Source: Mya arenaria
Lineage: Eukaryota > Mollusca > Bivalvia > Myida > Myidae
NCBI RefSeq assembly: GCF_026914265.1
Contig: NC_069130.1
Coordinates: forward strand, 9,734,700-9,798,699
Reading direction: 5' to 3'
DNA length: 64,000 nt
Shown: in pieces, positions 1-9,538 of the stretch
Position numbering within the stretch: the stretch's first letter is position 1
Layout of the letters: the number at the start of each line of letters is the position of its first letter
Translations under genes and position numbers: made by a program
Notes under the pieces: generated by a model
What the model was told of the DNA's origin: nothing
Database searches by the model: none
Seen by the model: the letters and a program-made list of their open reading frames with translations, nothing else

Positions 1-304
1 ATAAAATTTGCAAGTTAAAAAGAGCATTCAAAAGATAACAAAACAATGGTTATTAAAACATTACTCTTCATTGCCCTTCTAAATATGTATCTAATCAATA
101 TGTTTTTGTTTGAAAGGGTTAAGTAAAGCAATGTGAGAGGATATATACTTAGTTTAAAAGTTTCAAATTATTATCATTTAAGGCCAACATTAAAATTGTT
201 AATTTAGTCTACAACTACCATTACTTACACAGGTCTACAGTACTTGCACTAGTCCTCTTCTAAAATAGACAAGCTTAACATTATTAATGAGGTTAGCCAC
301 TCAC

Positions 305-2269
305 ATGTAGATCCTGCACAATCCTCTCCCTGCGGTTCAAATGTTTAACCTCGTAGTACAGCGCAGACTTCACTGACGGTATTTTCTCCCGTTCAGGATC
401 AAAGTTCATGGTCAGGCTGCTGGACATGGATCTCAGGTCAGATATGTCCTGTAAGTCCCAAAAGAAAGATATATACTATGCTTTCGAGTGTTATATCGAA
501 ATTTACTATTGACGTACAATTGATTTCTCACTGATTTAAAACAGTAAAATATGTTCTTATTATGGTGACTGTTTTGAAACTTTGGCCTGTGTTGTTGTTG
601 AGATCAAACATCAGCACACATACAGACAAAATATCAATGACATCATTCATAAAATGTGTCGATGTCAACAAGAATTTAGCACACTTTTTGTGTTCTTTCA
701 ATGGTTTTTTATTGTTATTTACGTACTTAAATACCCAATGTCATATTGTAACATTTAAATACACCCATCTCATCACAAGCCATGGGCAATTCATCCAACA
801 CACCTAAATTTAAAATATTAACAGTACATTTTTTCTTGCAAAGTTTTATACTGCCTGTGGAAATAAGACCCATATTTGAGATAATTAAAATCTTGGTAAA
901 ATCATTTTACCTCTTTACAATCATAGACAATGTTTATATAAAGTCTAGATGATACTAGTCAACCTATCAAATAGTTATCATTGAGCCAAACATTTTTTTT
1001 TATCATGTCCTTATTTCATTTTGCATGAGAAAATTAACCAATTTCGGAGGAAATATAATAATAAGGAATGGAAAATGGAAGCTTTTTTAAAATGGTAAAC
1101 AGCTTGTTAAGTTGTAAACATCAGCAAATTTCAGGAGAAATAGTCCCTGTGCCAAAAATATTTTAAACATAAAATTTTATTAAAATAGAAACAAATATGT
1201 TCTTAATGTTTAATCCACATACATCTTTATGGTCATCTGAAAGTGGGACCATCTTGATGACAGCGTTTGCCTCAATGTTGTACTCGTCCAGGCTGAAGGC
1301 ATCTCGCATGTACTGTCCATTGTATCTGTAAAAACATGCGATAGTTAAAAAACACCATGTACAAACCACAGTCTGTTACTTATAATCGAATGAGTCAAGC
1401 CCAGTATCCCACAAAATTACAATGACCATATAGAAACAAAAAAAGCATTAACCCTTTTTTCTGACAATAAACCTTGTACCTTACTGAAGGGTGTTTTTGT
1501 GTATGAATTCATTATCATAATTATCTGAACCATAACCTAAGAAGTACAATGCAATAAGTAGCATGCAGATAACAACAACGATATTTCCTTATATATAACC
1601 ATGCTACAACACAATAAGATTGACAATATGGTACAAACAGTTACTGCTCCTAATTCCCATGAATCATAACTCATGCTTTTTGTTTTATCATTTCAATAAC
1701 TTGGTTCATAGTTACTTGATCTTCTTAAGATCTATCATCAGATCTATTCCCATGAATATGCTGTTAATATTTTTGTAAATGATGTCAATTAAGAAAGTTT
1801 CTTATCATTTTGGGAACCTAAAAGAAGATTGTGGAAATCTAACTGTGCGGCTTAGTGACCACAAACTAAATTCCATACATTCAAGCAAGAACAGAACTCT
1901 TTGTTACCATTGTGATATATTGTAAGAAATGATTGTGTTTTGTTTAGTTTATATGAATTTATCTTAGCTTAAATATGATATGAATTAATCTCAAGTCCAT
2001 GTCCTGAATGGAAACCAGTACTGTCCTGAGGGGCCATGAGAAAGCACCTCTGGTGTGGATTGGACCACAACCTCTTGAAGGTGGATTCCATCACAACTAG
2101 ACACCTTTCACCTATAATTTACTACTGCAGTCAATCAATATGCAATATTATGTCACCTGAGCCTAAACTGATACTGTTCACGCCCGATCTCATAAAGGAT
2201 GTGGAGCATTTGAGCCCGAACCCTCGCTACCTTGTCTCCTGGCTGTACCACCGTCACAAAAGACTTGTA
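305..2269 (-). CDS. Ubiquitin-like domain protein, internal exons (partial gene)
   Basis: Three minus-strand exons (2157-2269, 1223-1325, 305-448) with good acceptors and GT donors join in frame to give 120 residues. The first two read as a ubiquitin-like fold: a strand pair starting YKSFVTVVQPGD, a helix around VRAQMLHILYEIG, then LRYNGQYMRDAFSLDEYNI and VIKMVPL, which fits the end of a beta-grasp domain. The third exon (DISDLRSMSSSLTMNF, then ALYYEVKHLNRRERIVQDLH) is polar and probably helical. The exon at 2157-2269 ends in AG and the next begins with A, restoring one Arg codon. Neither start nor stop is visible: the 5' part lies above 2.27 kb and was not found, and the 3' part leaves the window below position 299. 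I do not recognise the specific family. The plus-strand open frame at 2036-2296 is antisense to this gene. Confidence 0.7.
449..2156 (-). other. Introns of the ubiquitin-like gene
   Basis: AT-rich sequence between the three exons (449-1222 and 1326-2156). I see no further exon, RNA gene or complete repeat in it. Confidence 0.5.
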
Positions 2270-3640
2270 CTGAAATTCAATGTAATCAACTCTTAACTTC
2301 AATGCACTATTATGTTTAACTCATTTGACAGTCAGAAATATCCAATCAAGTTCCATTTCTTGAAATACATATTTGATATGAAAAAGTTAATTACAGGCTG
2401 AGGGCCAAATTATAAGTAATCAAGTATATTAACTTGAAAATCCTAAAATTGGTCCAAACAAAATTTGGTTATCATAAAAAGTATATTTCTCTCAATTTCC
2501 TCTCCGATGTCATAAATAATGGACCAATATTACACAATTAGCCCCGAGATGACATATCTCGAGGGGCCATAAACTAAGATCATGCATTCAAGTACACTAG
2601 TCCAATCAAGTATTTAAAAGGACTAAGATTGACATAACTTATTCTTAAAAGGAAAAGTGCATTTCAAAATGTGTATTAAGAACTTCCCTATTTTCCTAGG
2701 TCTAAATTAATCAGATAATTTGAAATACATGTATGTTTAATTTCGACAGAAAGATATTTACCATATATAATGTAAATATCACATGGCCATTAAAAAAAAT
2801 ATCAAATGAAATAAGGCATATTTTTCAGAGGAGCTGAAAAGATATATAATAAATAAATGAGCTTCCCCGGTTTACATAGTTTTTTTCTTATGTGGATTTT
2901 GTATAAGGCTAATTTTATTGACATATACTGGTATGGCAAAATGTTATTATCACCACCATATTGAAATTTTTACGGGTTGAAGATATAAGTACAACATGTG
3001 CGGTATACACAAATAATCACCAGCATACAAGAAGTATGAATAGCTGGATTCTTTTCTCAAATCGGATATTGACAGGAATCTTATAATAATAGAGTTTGTA
3101 AGGCTCTTTTTCATTGGCTATTGGAAATGCCATGATTTGCCGATATCAAGAGAATTATAATATAGAAAATGGCGAAAATATTTGCAGTTTGCACTCAGAA
3201 TCGGGGCAATAAAGTATTAAACCACAGTGTTGTACGTATAGCATTATCGCTTTTGTGTACGAGTATTAATGCACAGAGCAGTTCAAAAAGAAATATGCAA
3301 ACTGTAAGACTATAATTTATGTAGTTATATTAAATAACAAATATGAACTTTTAAGATGTAACCCTGAATTAGTGAATAGCATTTTTGTAAACAAAAACAT
3401 ACATGTAGTACTATTGATATATTTCATATGCCACGCAATACACATATATAGTTGCAGTATATAATAACACAATCATATTACCGGGAAAGCCTTGCTTTCG
3501 ACGTAAATAATCATGTTGGCTTTAAAACTTCACAATTAATTTCCAATTAGTCTCTTCTTTGGTTTCAATGGACGCTTATTACGCCATTTCCGGTTGTTAA
3601 GCATTATTTATTTCACGAATTCCATTTGACGATCGAAACG
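2270..3640. other. AT-rich stretch, no gene seen
   Basis: The upstream part of the ubiquitin-like gene should begin somewhere here or further up, but no convincing first exon could be picked out. No repeat structure is evident. Confidence 0.4.
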
Positions 3641-3689
3641 GTTACAATCCACCAGATTATGAACTCATACACAGAGGCCTAATTTCTTC

Positions 3690-4331
3690 AATTTAGTCAA
3701 AGAAATTATTTAGGTGTAATTTCAAGTCAATTTTCTGTCTAACCCACACGACTATTTGGACTGTTTTCCCGGTGTCGTCCCAGATTGTTTTAATTGCATT
3801 TATTTGCCGTTTCAACTGAGTTTGCGACGTCATCAGCGAACATTAGCGTAAGTATGCCATATGTTTGATACAAAGATACCCGAGTTGCAATAGTCCCTTA
3901 AATGTGTACAGCCATTTTTGTCTTTATGTCGTCTGCAAAAATATTCTCCATACAGCTATCGGTTTCAGAAAGGTAGTTTATGTACAATAAAAATAGAACA
4001 GCTCCAAAGACACTTCTTTGAGGGACACTCTACTAGACCATAATGGAGCTCTCAGTTGGCTGTTATCTCTGACGTGCTTTAAAGACTTCCACTATTTCGA
4101 AGTTCTCATATCAGTTTCTAGTATACTACGCATACAATATTTTTATAGAGTTGATACTGATTTGTCTATAGTTTTCAGGATGGTCAGTTTTTGCAACTTT
4201 AAATATGGATGATACATTGGCATACATGTATTTCCATTCCGTTGGCAACTGGCCTTCTTAAATTGACTTGCTGAATAGGATTAATAGGTTGTTTTTCTAG
4301 TTCTGATGCACATTCCTGGCTCACATTGGGA
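3690..4331 (-). mobile_element. Non-LTR retrotransposon (CR1/Jockey-like LINE) relic, RT fragment
   Basis: Minus-strand translation in shifting frames gives recognisable reverse transcriptase blocks in the right order: EGQLPTEWKYMYANVSSIFK followed by DHPENYRQISINSIK (the family's NYRPISL region), then GVPQRSVFGAVLFLLYIN (the GVPQGSVLGPLLF block) and an FADD box. Frameshifts and stops separate the blocks, so it is long dead. Its upstream side is interrupted by the TIR element at 4332-4792. Family placement rests on the motifs only. Confidence 0.65.
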
Positions 4332-4792
4332 CACTGTGTATAGCACGTGATAAATTGTGCCATAAATGCTACGTCGGAAGGCAATATTTTGCTTCAAATG
4401 AAAACTTTAAACAAAGATAACTTCACTATTTCTTCACCATTTTAGATGAAACATAGCACAGTCTACGTCTCTTACGGAGCCACGCCTTCGGTCTTTTACC
4501 AGAGTTTATTGGAGAGTTTAGTTTCTTCAAACACTTCGAAAAACCTTTTCACAATACGACCGTCTGACGGAGCACTGTCAAAACATAATTATGGAAACAG
4601 GTTTGTTGAAGTGTTTGAGAAAACTAATCACTTAATCAAGCTTCGGTAATAAAACGAAGACTGCCCTTTGTTTAATTTAAAATGGTGCAGTAAAAGAAAC
4701 GTTATCTTTGATTTAAGTCCTCATTTTATGCAAAATGTTGCCTCCCGACGCAGCATATATGACGTAATTTATCACGCGGTATACACACACTG
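4332..4792. mobile_element. TIR element family A (MITE), copy 1
   Basis: The ends form inverted repeats of about 55 bp (outer part CACTGTGTATAGCACGTGA, inner part carrying TACGTCGGAAGGCAATATTTT on the left and its complement on the right). A 5-6 bp direct repeat (TTGGGA, 4326-4331 and 4793-4798) flanks it. It sits in a dead LINE. A second subterminal inverted repeat (AAACACTTCGA... and its complement) lies inside. A second copy is at 32802-33300 in PSMC2 intron 11. Superfamily is unclear. Both copies hold an open frame of about 67 codons in plus orientation (4446-4649 here). Confidence 0.75.
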
Positions 4793-4799
4793 TTGGGAT

Positions 4800-5460
4800 G
4801 CATGTTGTTAAATGTCATATTGCTCTAAGCCTTTGGAGGGGTCTATTGACATATCTGTTTTGTAGGTGTCTTCTTCACCTACAATTAGTATTATGATGAA
4901 GTTGGTTTTTTTCGTCTACGAAGTCTGGCATGATTTTGATATGTTAAACTTATATTGGTAACATGCTTATTTAAAGTTGAATATCATCTGCCAGTATGTT
5001 CTGTTAATCTTGTTGATGGACACTTTTGTTTTTCTTTTATCTCCAAAAAATTGCCAGTCCACTTTGTTTTGCTAAGCTATCCGTTTCTCATGCATGTACA
5101 TTGACCTTTTAATTCCTCTGTTTATATAGTTTTTAGCTTGTGTGTATCCTTAAAATGTTAGAATAATTTTGCAATTATGGTATTTTAACCATTTTGTTAT
5201 CTTCTGCTTAAATTTAAAGCTGCAATTGCAATCGAATCTAATAGGGGTTCAGGCGTACTGGATTGGTGTTACTTCTTGGGACGTTTTCTTCATGAACTGG
5301 TATGTTTAAGCTCAGTTAAAATTGCCATTTTAATATATAGTTGGCCGTAGACTTTTTCCATGAATACAAGTCAATATTTGTTTATTGTCTGGTTTCATAT
5401 ATACAGTTAAATAAACACACGCTACATGAATGTATTACTTTTTACCGATTCGTTAATATG
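4800..5460. other. AT-rich stretch, possible further LINE remains
   Basis: It lies on the far side of the inserted TIR element from the LINE relic and may contain more of it, but no RT motif could be read. No gene seen. Confidence 0.3.
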
Positions 5461-5461
5461 T

Positions 5462-5525
5462 TGACCCCCGGACGATTAGTATTTTCAGTGGTAGAGCTTG
5501 GAATCGAACCAACGACGCTTTGAAG
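5462..5525 (-). mobile_element. SINE fragment
   Basis: The complement carries a tRNA-type B box (GGTTCGATTCC) followed by the AAAATACTAATCGTC segment found after the tRNA part of the two SINE copies at 6365-6941. Only the junction between the tRNA part and the body is present. Confidence 0.5.
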
Positions 5526-6186
5526 GTATCATAAACTGTAGTGATCAAACATTAATATGTAGATCTTTTATATATTCAGATAATATAAATCAATATCATT
5601 CTAAGATAGTTAGCCACATACTTGTATGTAACAATCAGTATATATATATATATTGAAATACATATTGTAATGACCCTGTCATGTTATACAGGTTAATTAC
5701 TCACTTGGACATTTACTTGAAATCCTTCTGTGGGACTTTTTGCCTAAATGCCTTTGAAATAAGAAAGAACAATGCCTAATGGTTTTATTTATAAATTGTC
5801 ACCAAAAACAAGACGAGCGGTATATGTATTTGTATTTCCTTTTTACATGTTTGTTTGTTTTGTTTCCTGTTGTTGTTGTATCACACATGATGTATCTCCA
5901 ATCTATTGGTATTAGTTCCAATACTGCTTCTATTTTCATGTCTTATTCTATTTCTTTCCGCAATTTTCAAGGTTTATGTGTTAAAGAATATATTTAACAT
6001 TCTCACTTTCATATCAACCATCATGCACGCTGATTTAGATGTTTTCCTTTTTTCTTTCGATTTTTGAGTAATTTCTGAAAAATCTGTCAATGATGCAAAA
6101 ATCATTTAAAACGTGTTATACATGAAACTATATATATTTTGATTGTTTATGTGTGTGTGTATTCTATATTTATTTTTATATTTGTG

Positions 6187-6249
6187 TAATGTGACGATGA
6201 GCTGTATATGCTTAAGTCAAAAATAAATTTTCTGTTCTGTTCTGTTCTG
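6187..6249 (+). mobile_element. Probable LINE 3' end with TTCTG tail
   Basis: The segment GTGACGATGAGCTGTATATG, then a short AT-rich run ending in iterated TTCTG/TTCTGTTCTG, looks like a non-LTR retrotransposon 3' end with a simple-repeat tail. A similar ending is near 7719-7759. No coding part could be tied to it. Confidence 0.3.
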
Positions 6250-6364
6250 GTGATTGGTCAGCGTTTCGCCGATCCTCCGGTGATTGGTCGATCGTTTCAC
6301 CTGTCCGGCCACCATTGGTCAGTTTGGGTCACGAGGGCATCTCCTGTTTTCTATATAAACAACG

Positions 6365-6645
6365 TTCCTTTCGGGGACTTGACTATCAATCCAGGGGTCG
6401 CAGGTTCGACCCCCCGACGCATCTCTAAAAAAAAACTAATCGTCTTCCGGGAGGGACGTTAAATGGGGGTCCCGTGTGACAGTGCTATACACTGGTGCAC
6501 GTTAAAGAACCAGGGTAGCTCTAACCAGGGTTACATTCTGTCTGTGCACATTGCTCCAAAAACCTAAAATGACTAACACTCTTAACGGAGCACTCGCCGA
6601 ATGGGCAAGGCCCGAGTGCGAGTATAAACAAGCTTACACACCCGG
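6365..6645 (+). mobile_element. tRNA-derived SINE, copy 1
   Basis: A degraded tRNA-like head with B box (GCAGGTTCGACC) is followed by a body running CTAATCGTCTTCCGGGAGGG, GGGGGTCCCGTGTGACAGTG, CACGTTAAAGAACCAGGG and a tail ending near ACACACCCGG. The central body resembles the conserved central domains known from invertebrate SINEs. A second copy follows directly in the same orientation. Confidence 0.65.
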
Positions 6646-6649
6646 ATCA

Positions 6650-6941
6650 GTTGTGGTGTATCCGTGGTCTAGAGGTAACACACTAGACTATCAATCCAGG
6701 GGTCGCAGGTTCGATTCTCCGTCGCATCACTTAAAATACTAATCGTCTTCCGGGAGGGGCGCTAAATGGGGGTTCCGTGTGAGAGTGCTATACACTGGTG
6801 CACGTTAAAGAACCAGGGTTACATTCTGTCTGTGCACTATACTCCAAAACACCTAAAATGACTAAAAATCTTAACGGAGCACTCACCGTAGGGGAAAGGC
6901 CGGAGTGCGAGTATAAATAAGCTTACACACCCACCCGGATC
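6650..6941 (+). mobile_element. tRNA-derived SINE, copy 2
   Basis: Its tRNA-like head is better kept than in copy 1: an A-box-like TGGTCTAGAGGTAACAC and a B box GGTTCGATTCT. The same body and tail follow, lacking about 15 bp that copy 1 has repeated around AACCAGGG. The two copies lie head to tail, which suggests a targeted or tandem origin. Confidence 0.7.
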
Positions 6942-6944
6942 AGT

Positions 6945-7500
6945 AGCTTGACTGTTGACGTTGGATTGCTCGGTAAGGTTGAGAGTACCCGTAAATCAGA
7001 AAGGTCTTGTAGTTTGACCTCACATAAATAACAAGTTTTTTTAACGATCGGTAGTTAATTGTGTCCAAATAAAGAAAACGTGAAAGCCTAAGCGAATTAA
7101 ACTGTAATCTGGTAACTATACATGTGTTTGATGTTCATGATTCGAAGCTGGGACCTGGTCACCAGTAACGAAGATACAAGAATACACAATTAAACCGTTA
7201 TTTAAAGTTCAACTCGGTGTTCGTTGTGTTTCCACATCTTCCATTTAATTTCTTTAAGAAGTTTTGCATTGGCTGCGTAGTTCGTTACAATATACTATAT
7301 ATTACCATATTCATTACTCATTATATTTTTCATTTCATACCTAAAAATTGACAACATTCTTTATATATACATGTATATTCTATGCATTATTTCAAGTTAC
7401 TTGAACCATCATTGATGTAAAATAAATGTTATCTTTGTGTGTTTTTATTTTATTCCAATTTTCAACTTCCCTTAAGGTTAACTCAGTTAATATTTTGAGT
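6945..7500. other. AT-rich stretch, no gene seen
   Basis: No open frame with coding character, and no repeat structure that I can define. Confidence 0.4.
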
Positions 7501-7511
7501 AAACTTACTCC

Positions 7512-7616
7512 GTACATCAAATCCTCACTAAACCGGAATCCTACTAAACCGGAATCCTCACTAAACCGGAAATTTTCCCCGGTCCGGACCTTGTCCGGTT
7601 TAGTGAGTTTTCACTG
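7512..7616. mobile_element. Terminal fragment of a pogo/Tigger-like DNA transposon
   Basis: Read on the minus strand, it starts CAGTGAAAACTCACTAAACC next to a TA dinucleotide and contains iterated CACTAAACCGGA motifs with an inverted CCGGTTTAGTGAG. CAGT ends flanked by TA and arrays of this sort are usual for pogo-type elements. Only one end is present. Confidence 0.45.
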
Positions 7617-8014
7617 TATAACACATTCTCAGAATATTTATGTTCAAAATATAAACTTTAATCTACTAATACTGTATAACTTATGTTATAATTGTCACAT
7701 GCAATTATTTTTTAACGATGAACTTTTTATGCTTTAGTCAAATGAAATGTATGTTCTGTTGAAAATCGACGTTCTTACCTTGAGGTTTCATTAACCCACT
7801 AGATGCGCGCATTTTAAGGGAGATTACTGTGTTTCAGTTTGCTCGAGTAGTGGTAATATCAGTGTTCTGTAGCCTTAAATTTCCTGAATTTCCCGCATTC
7901 GGAGCTCCTCGGCCATTTTATCGTTTTCCGGAGTTCCGAATGAATTTCCCGAAGCCTATCGGCATGAAATGAACAAAATTTGTTTGTTTTTGATAGTATT
8001 AAATTAACTTCAAA

Positions 8015-8085
8015 ATGTCTGACCATTTTTGGATCAGATCTGAGGGAAGTAAAAAAAGAATTGAAGGAAGACAAACCAATTAAAG
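8015..8085 (+). pseudogene. PSMC2 exon-1 duplicate, frameshifted
   Basis: Clear copy of PSMC2 exon 1 (24308-24377), including the ACTTCAAAATG start context, GAAGGAAGACAA and the donor after CCAATTAAAG. It has one extra base near the start (71 nt against 70), which breaks the frame after a few codons, so it cannot encode the normal Rpt1 N-terminus. The intron sequence after it also aligns to PSMC2 intron 1, interrupted here by the foldback insertion at 8144-8241. Confidence 0.85.
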
Positions 8086-8143
8086 GTATTGGATAATACC
8101 GTCCTTAAAATGTTCAATATTTCAGACAAGTTTACTAAATAAT

Positions 8144-8241
8144 TAGTCATTCTAAAATGCCGTCCAGGCTTTTTTTTAATGATGGTTAGCCTGGACTAAA
8201 CATCATTAAAAAAAAGCCTGGACGACATTTTAGAATGACTA
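8144..8241. mobile_element. 98-bp foldback insertion with 10-bp direct repeats
   Basis: Two 41-bp arms with one mismatch (left starts TAGTCATTCTAAAATGCCG) surround a 16-nt loop that itself repeats AGCCTGGAC. A perfect 10-bp direct repeat ACTAAATAAT flanks it (8134-8143 and 8242-8251). The paralogous PSMC2 intron 1 around 24410-24435 has one copy of this site without the foldback, so this is an insertion and not an ancestral hairpin. Confidence 0.8.
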
Positions 8242-8369
8242 ACTAAATAATGTGCAATCTCCAGTTTGCATTGAGCAGTTGGGGGTTGCAAAATTAATGA
8301 CATATTTGTTCGGACCGGCTAAACTTCCAAGTCACTCTCGTTGGCACGATGTTGCGCGAAAGTGTTGTA

Positions 8370-8870
8370 TTGTGTTATGGGGAAACCGGAGTACCCGGAG
8401 AAAACCCACTGTTCCAGCTTTTTCCACTAACCAAACTCACATATGCCCAGGCAGGGAATTGAACCCGGGTTGCCTTGGTGAGAACTGGAGTAACTGGGGA
8501 AAACTGGAGTACCTGGGGGAAACTAAAGTATCAAGGGGGAAACTAGAGTACCAGAGGGAAACCCAGGGGAAGTGGAGTGCGCAGGGGGAAAATGGAATAC
8601 CCGGGGGAACTTGAGTAATATTGGGGAAACTTGACTATCATGGGAGCAACTGGAGTACCCAGGGGGAAGTGGAGTACCCAGGGGGAAGTGGAGTACCCAG
8701 GGGGAAGTGGAGTACGGGGGAGCTTGAATACCAGAGGGAACTGGAGTACCCAGGGGAGCTGGAGAACCCGGGGAAATGGAGTACCCGGGGAAACTGGAGT
8801 ACCCAGGGAAAAACTTTGTACTCATTGGGAAATTTGAATGCACGGAGGAAACTGGGGTACCTGGAGAAAA
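8370..8870. repeat. Degenerate minisatellite, GGGGAAACTGGAGTACC-type unit
   Basis: About twenty diverged units of 16-19 bp, each like GGGGAAACTGGAGTACCCA, best ordered at 8480-8820. The tRNA-antisense-like stretches GAATTGAACCCGGGT (upstream) and a related one near 8920 bracket it. PSMC2 intron 4 at about 26875-26955 keeps the related flank but not the array, so it expanded in the duplicate or shrank in the original. Open frames on both strands here come from the repeat. Confidence 0.75.
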
Positions 8871-9538
8871 CACACTTGTCTAGGTTGGTGACCACAAACC
8901 AAACAGATATGCCTAGGCCAGTTATCGAGTTTGGCAAGTCTTGTAGAGAAGCAAGTGCCCTAACCACTGCACGAACAGCACAGCCCGAATGAATACTTGA
9001 TTTGAATTATATTATATTGGCCGGATTCACAATTAGTTTTATTTCTATTGGACAAACCAGGAACATGGGACAGATTTGGTGATTGTAACAGTGAATGAAT
9101 ATGTACTAATTAAGTATAAATTGTGAAAGTTTAAAGTTTAAATATTTAGACTCCAAACCATGCTCAATCTGTGAACAAGAACTGCTGCCATATAGACTAG
9201 GAGTAACCAACCAAACTTCTCCTATTCATTTCACTTTAACAAACATTCTGATTGTGTGAGAATTAAATATGGTTTGACGAAAGACAAAAGGAGACATCTA
9301 TTACACATAATCATAATGACAAGAAATAAAGTCTCATGTAAATGAACATGTATGTATTTGATTCAAATCAATTAGGAAAACACTCCGAGTGCGGCCATTA
9401 GCTGCCTCATTTCCATAGTGTATTGCAGTTTATGAAGGTCTCATCAAGCATATTCAGGCGTGCATCTTTGTTGTTTTAATCTGTTTGTGAAGAGGTAAAT
9501 AAGCAGAGGTGTTTATTGTTTTCAGGTGCACAGGTGTT

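Noticed and set aside
2036-2296. 86-residue plus-strand open frame
   Set aside because: Antisense to a well-supported exon of the minus-strand ubiquitin-like gene.
6650-6730. Functional tRNA gene
   Set aside because: A and B boxes are present but the acceptor stem does not pair, and a SINE body follows that is shared with a second copy.
8252-8992. Overlapping open frames on both strands (Gly/Trp- and Ser/Pro-rich)
   Set aside because: They follow the period of the GGAGTACCC minisatellite and have no start, splice or family support.
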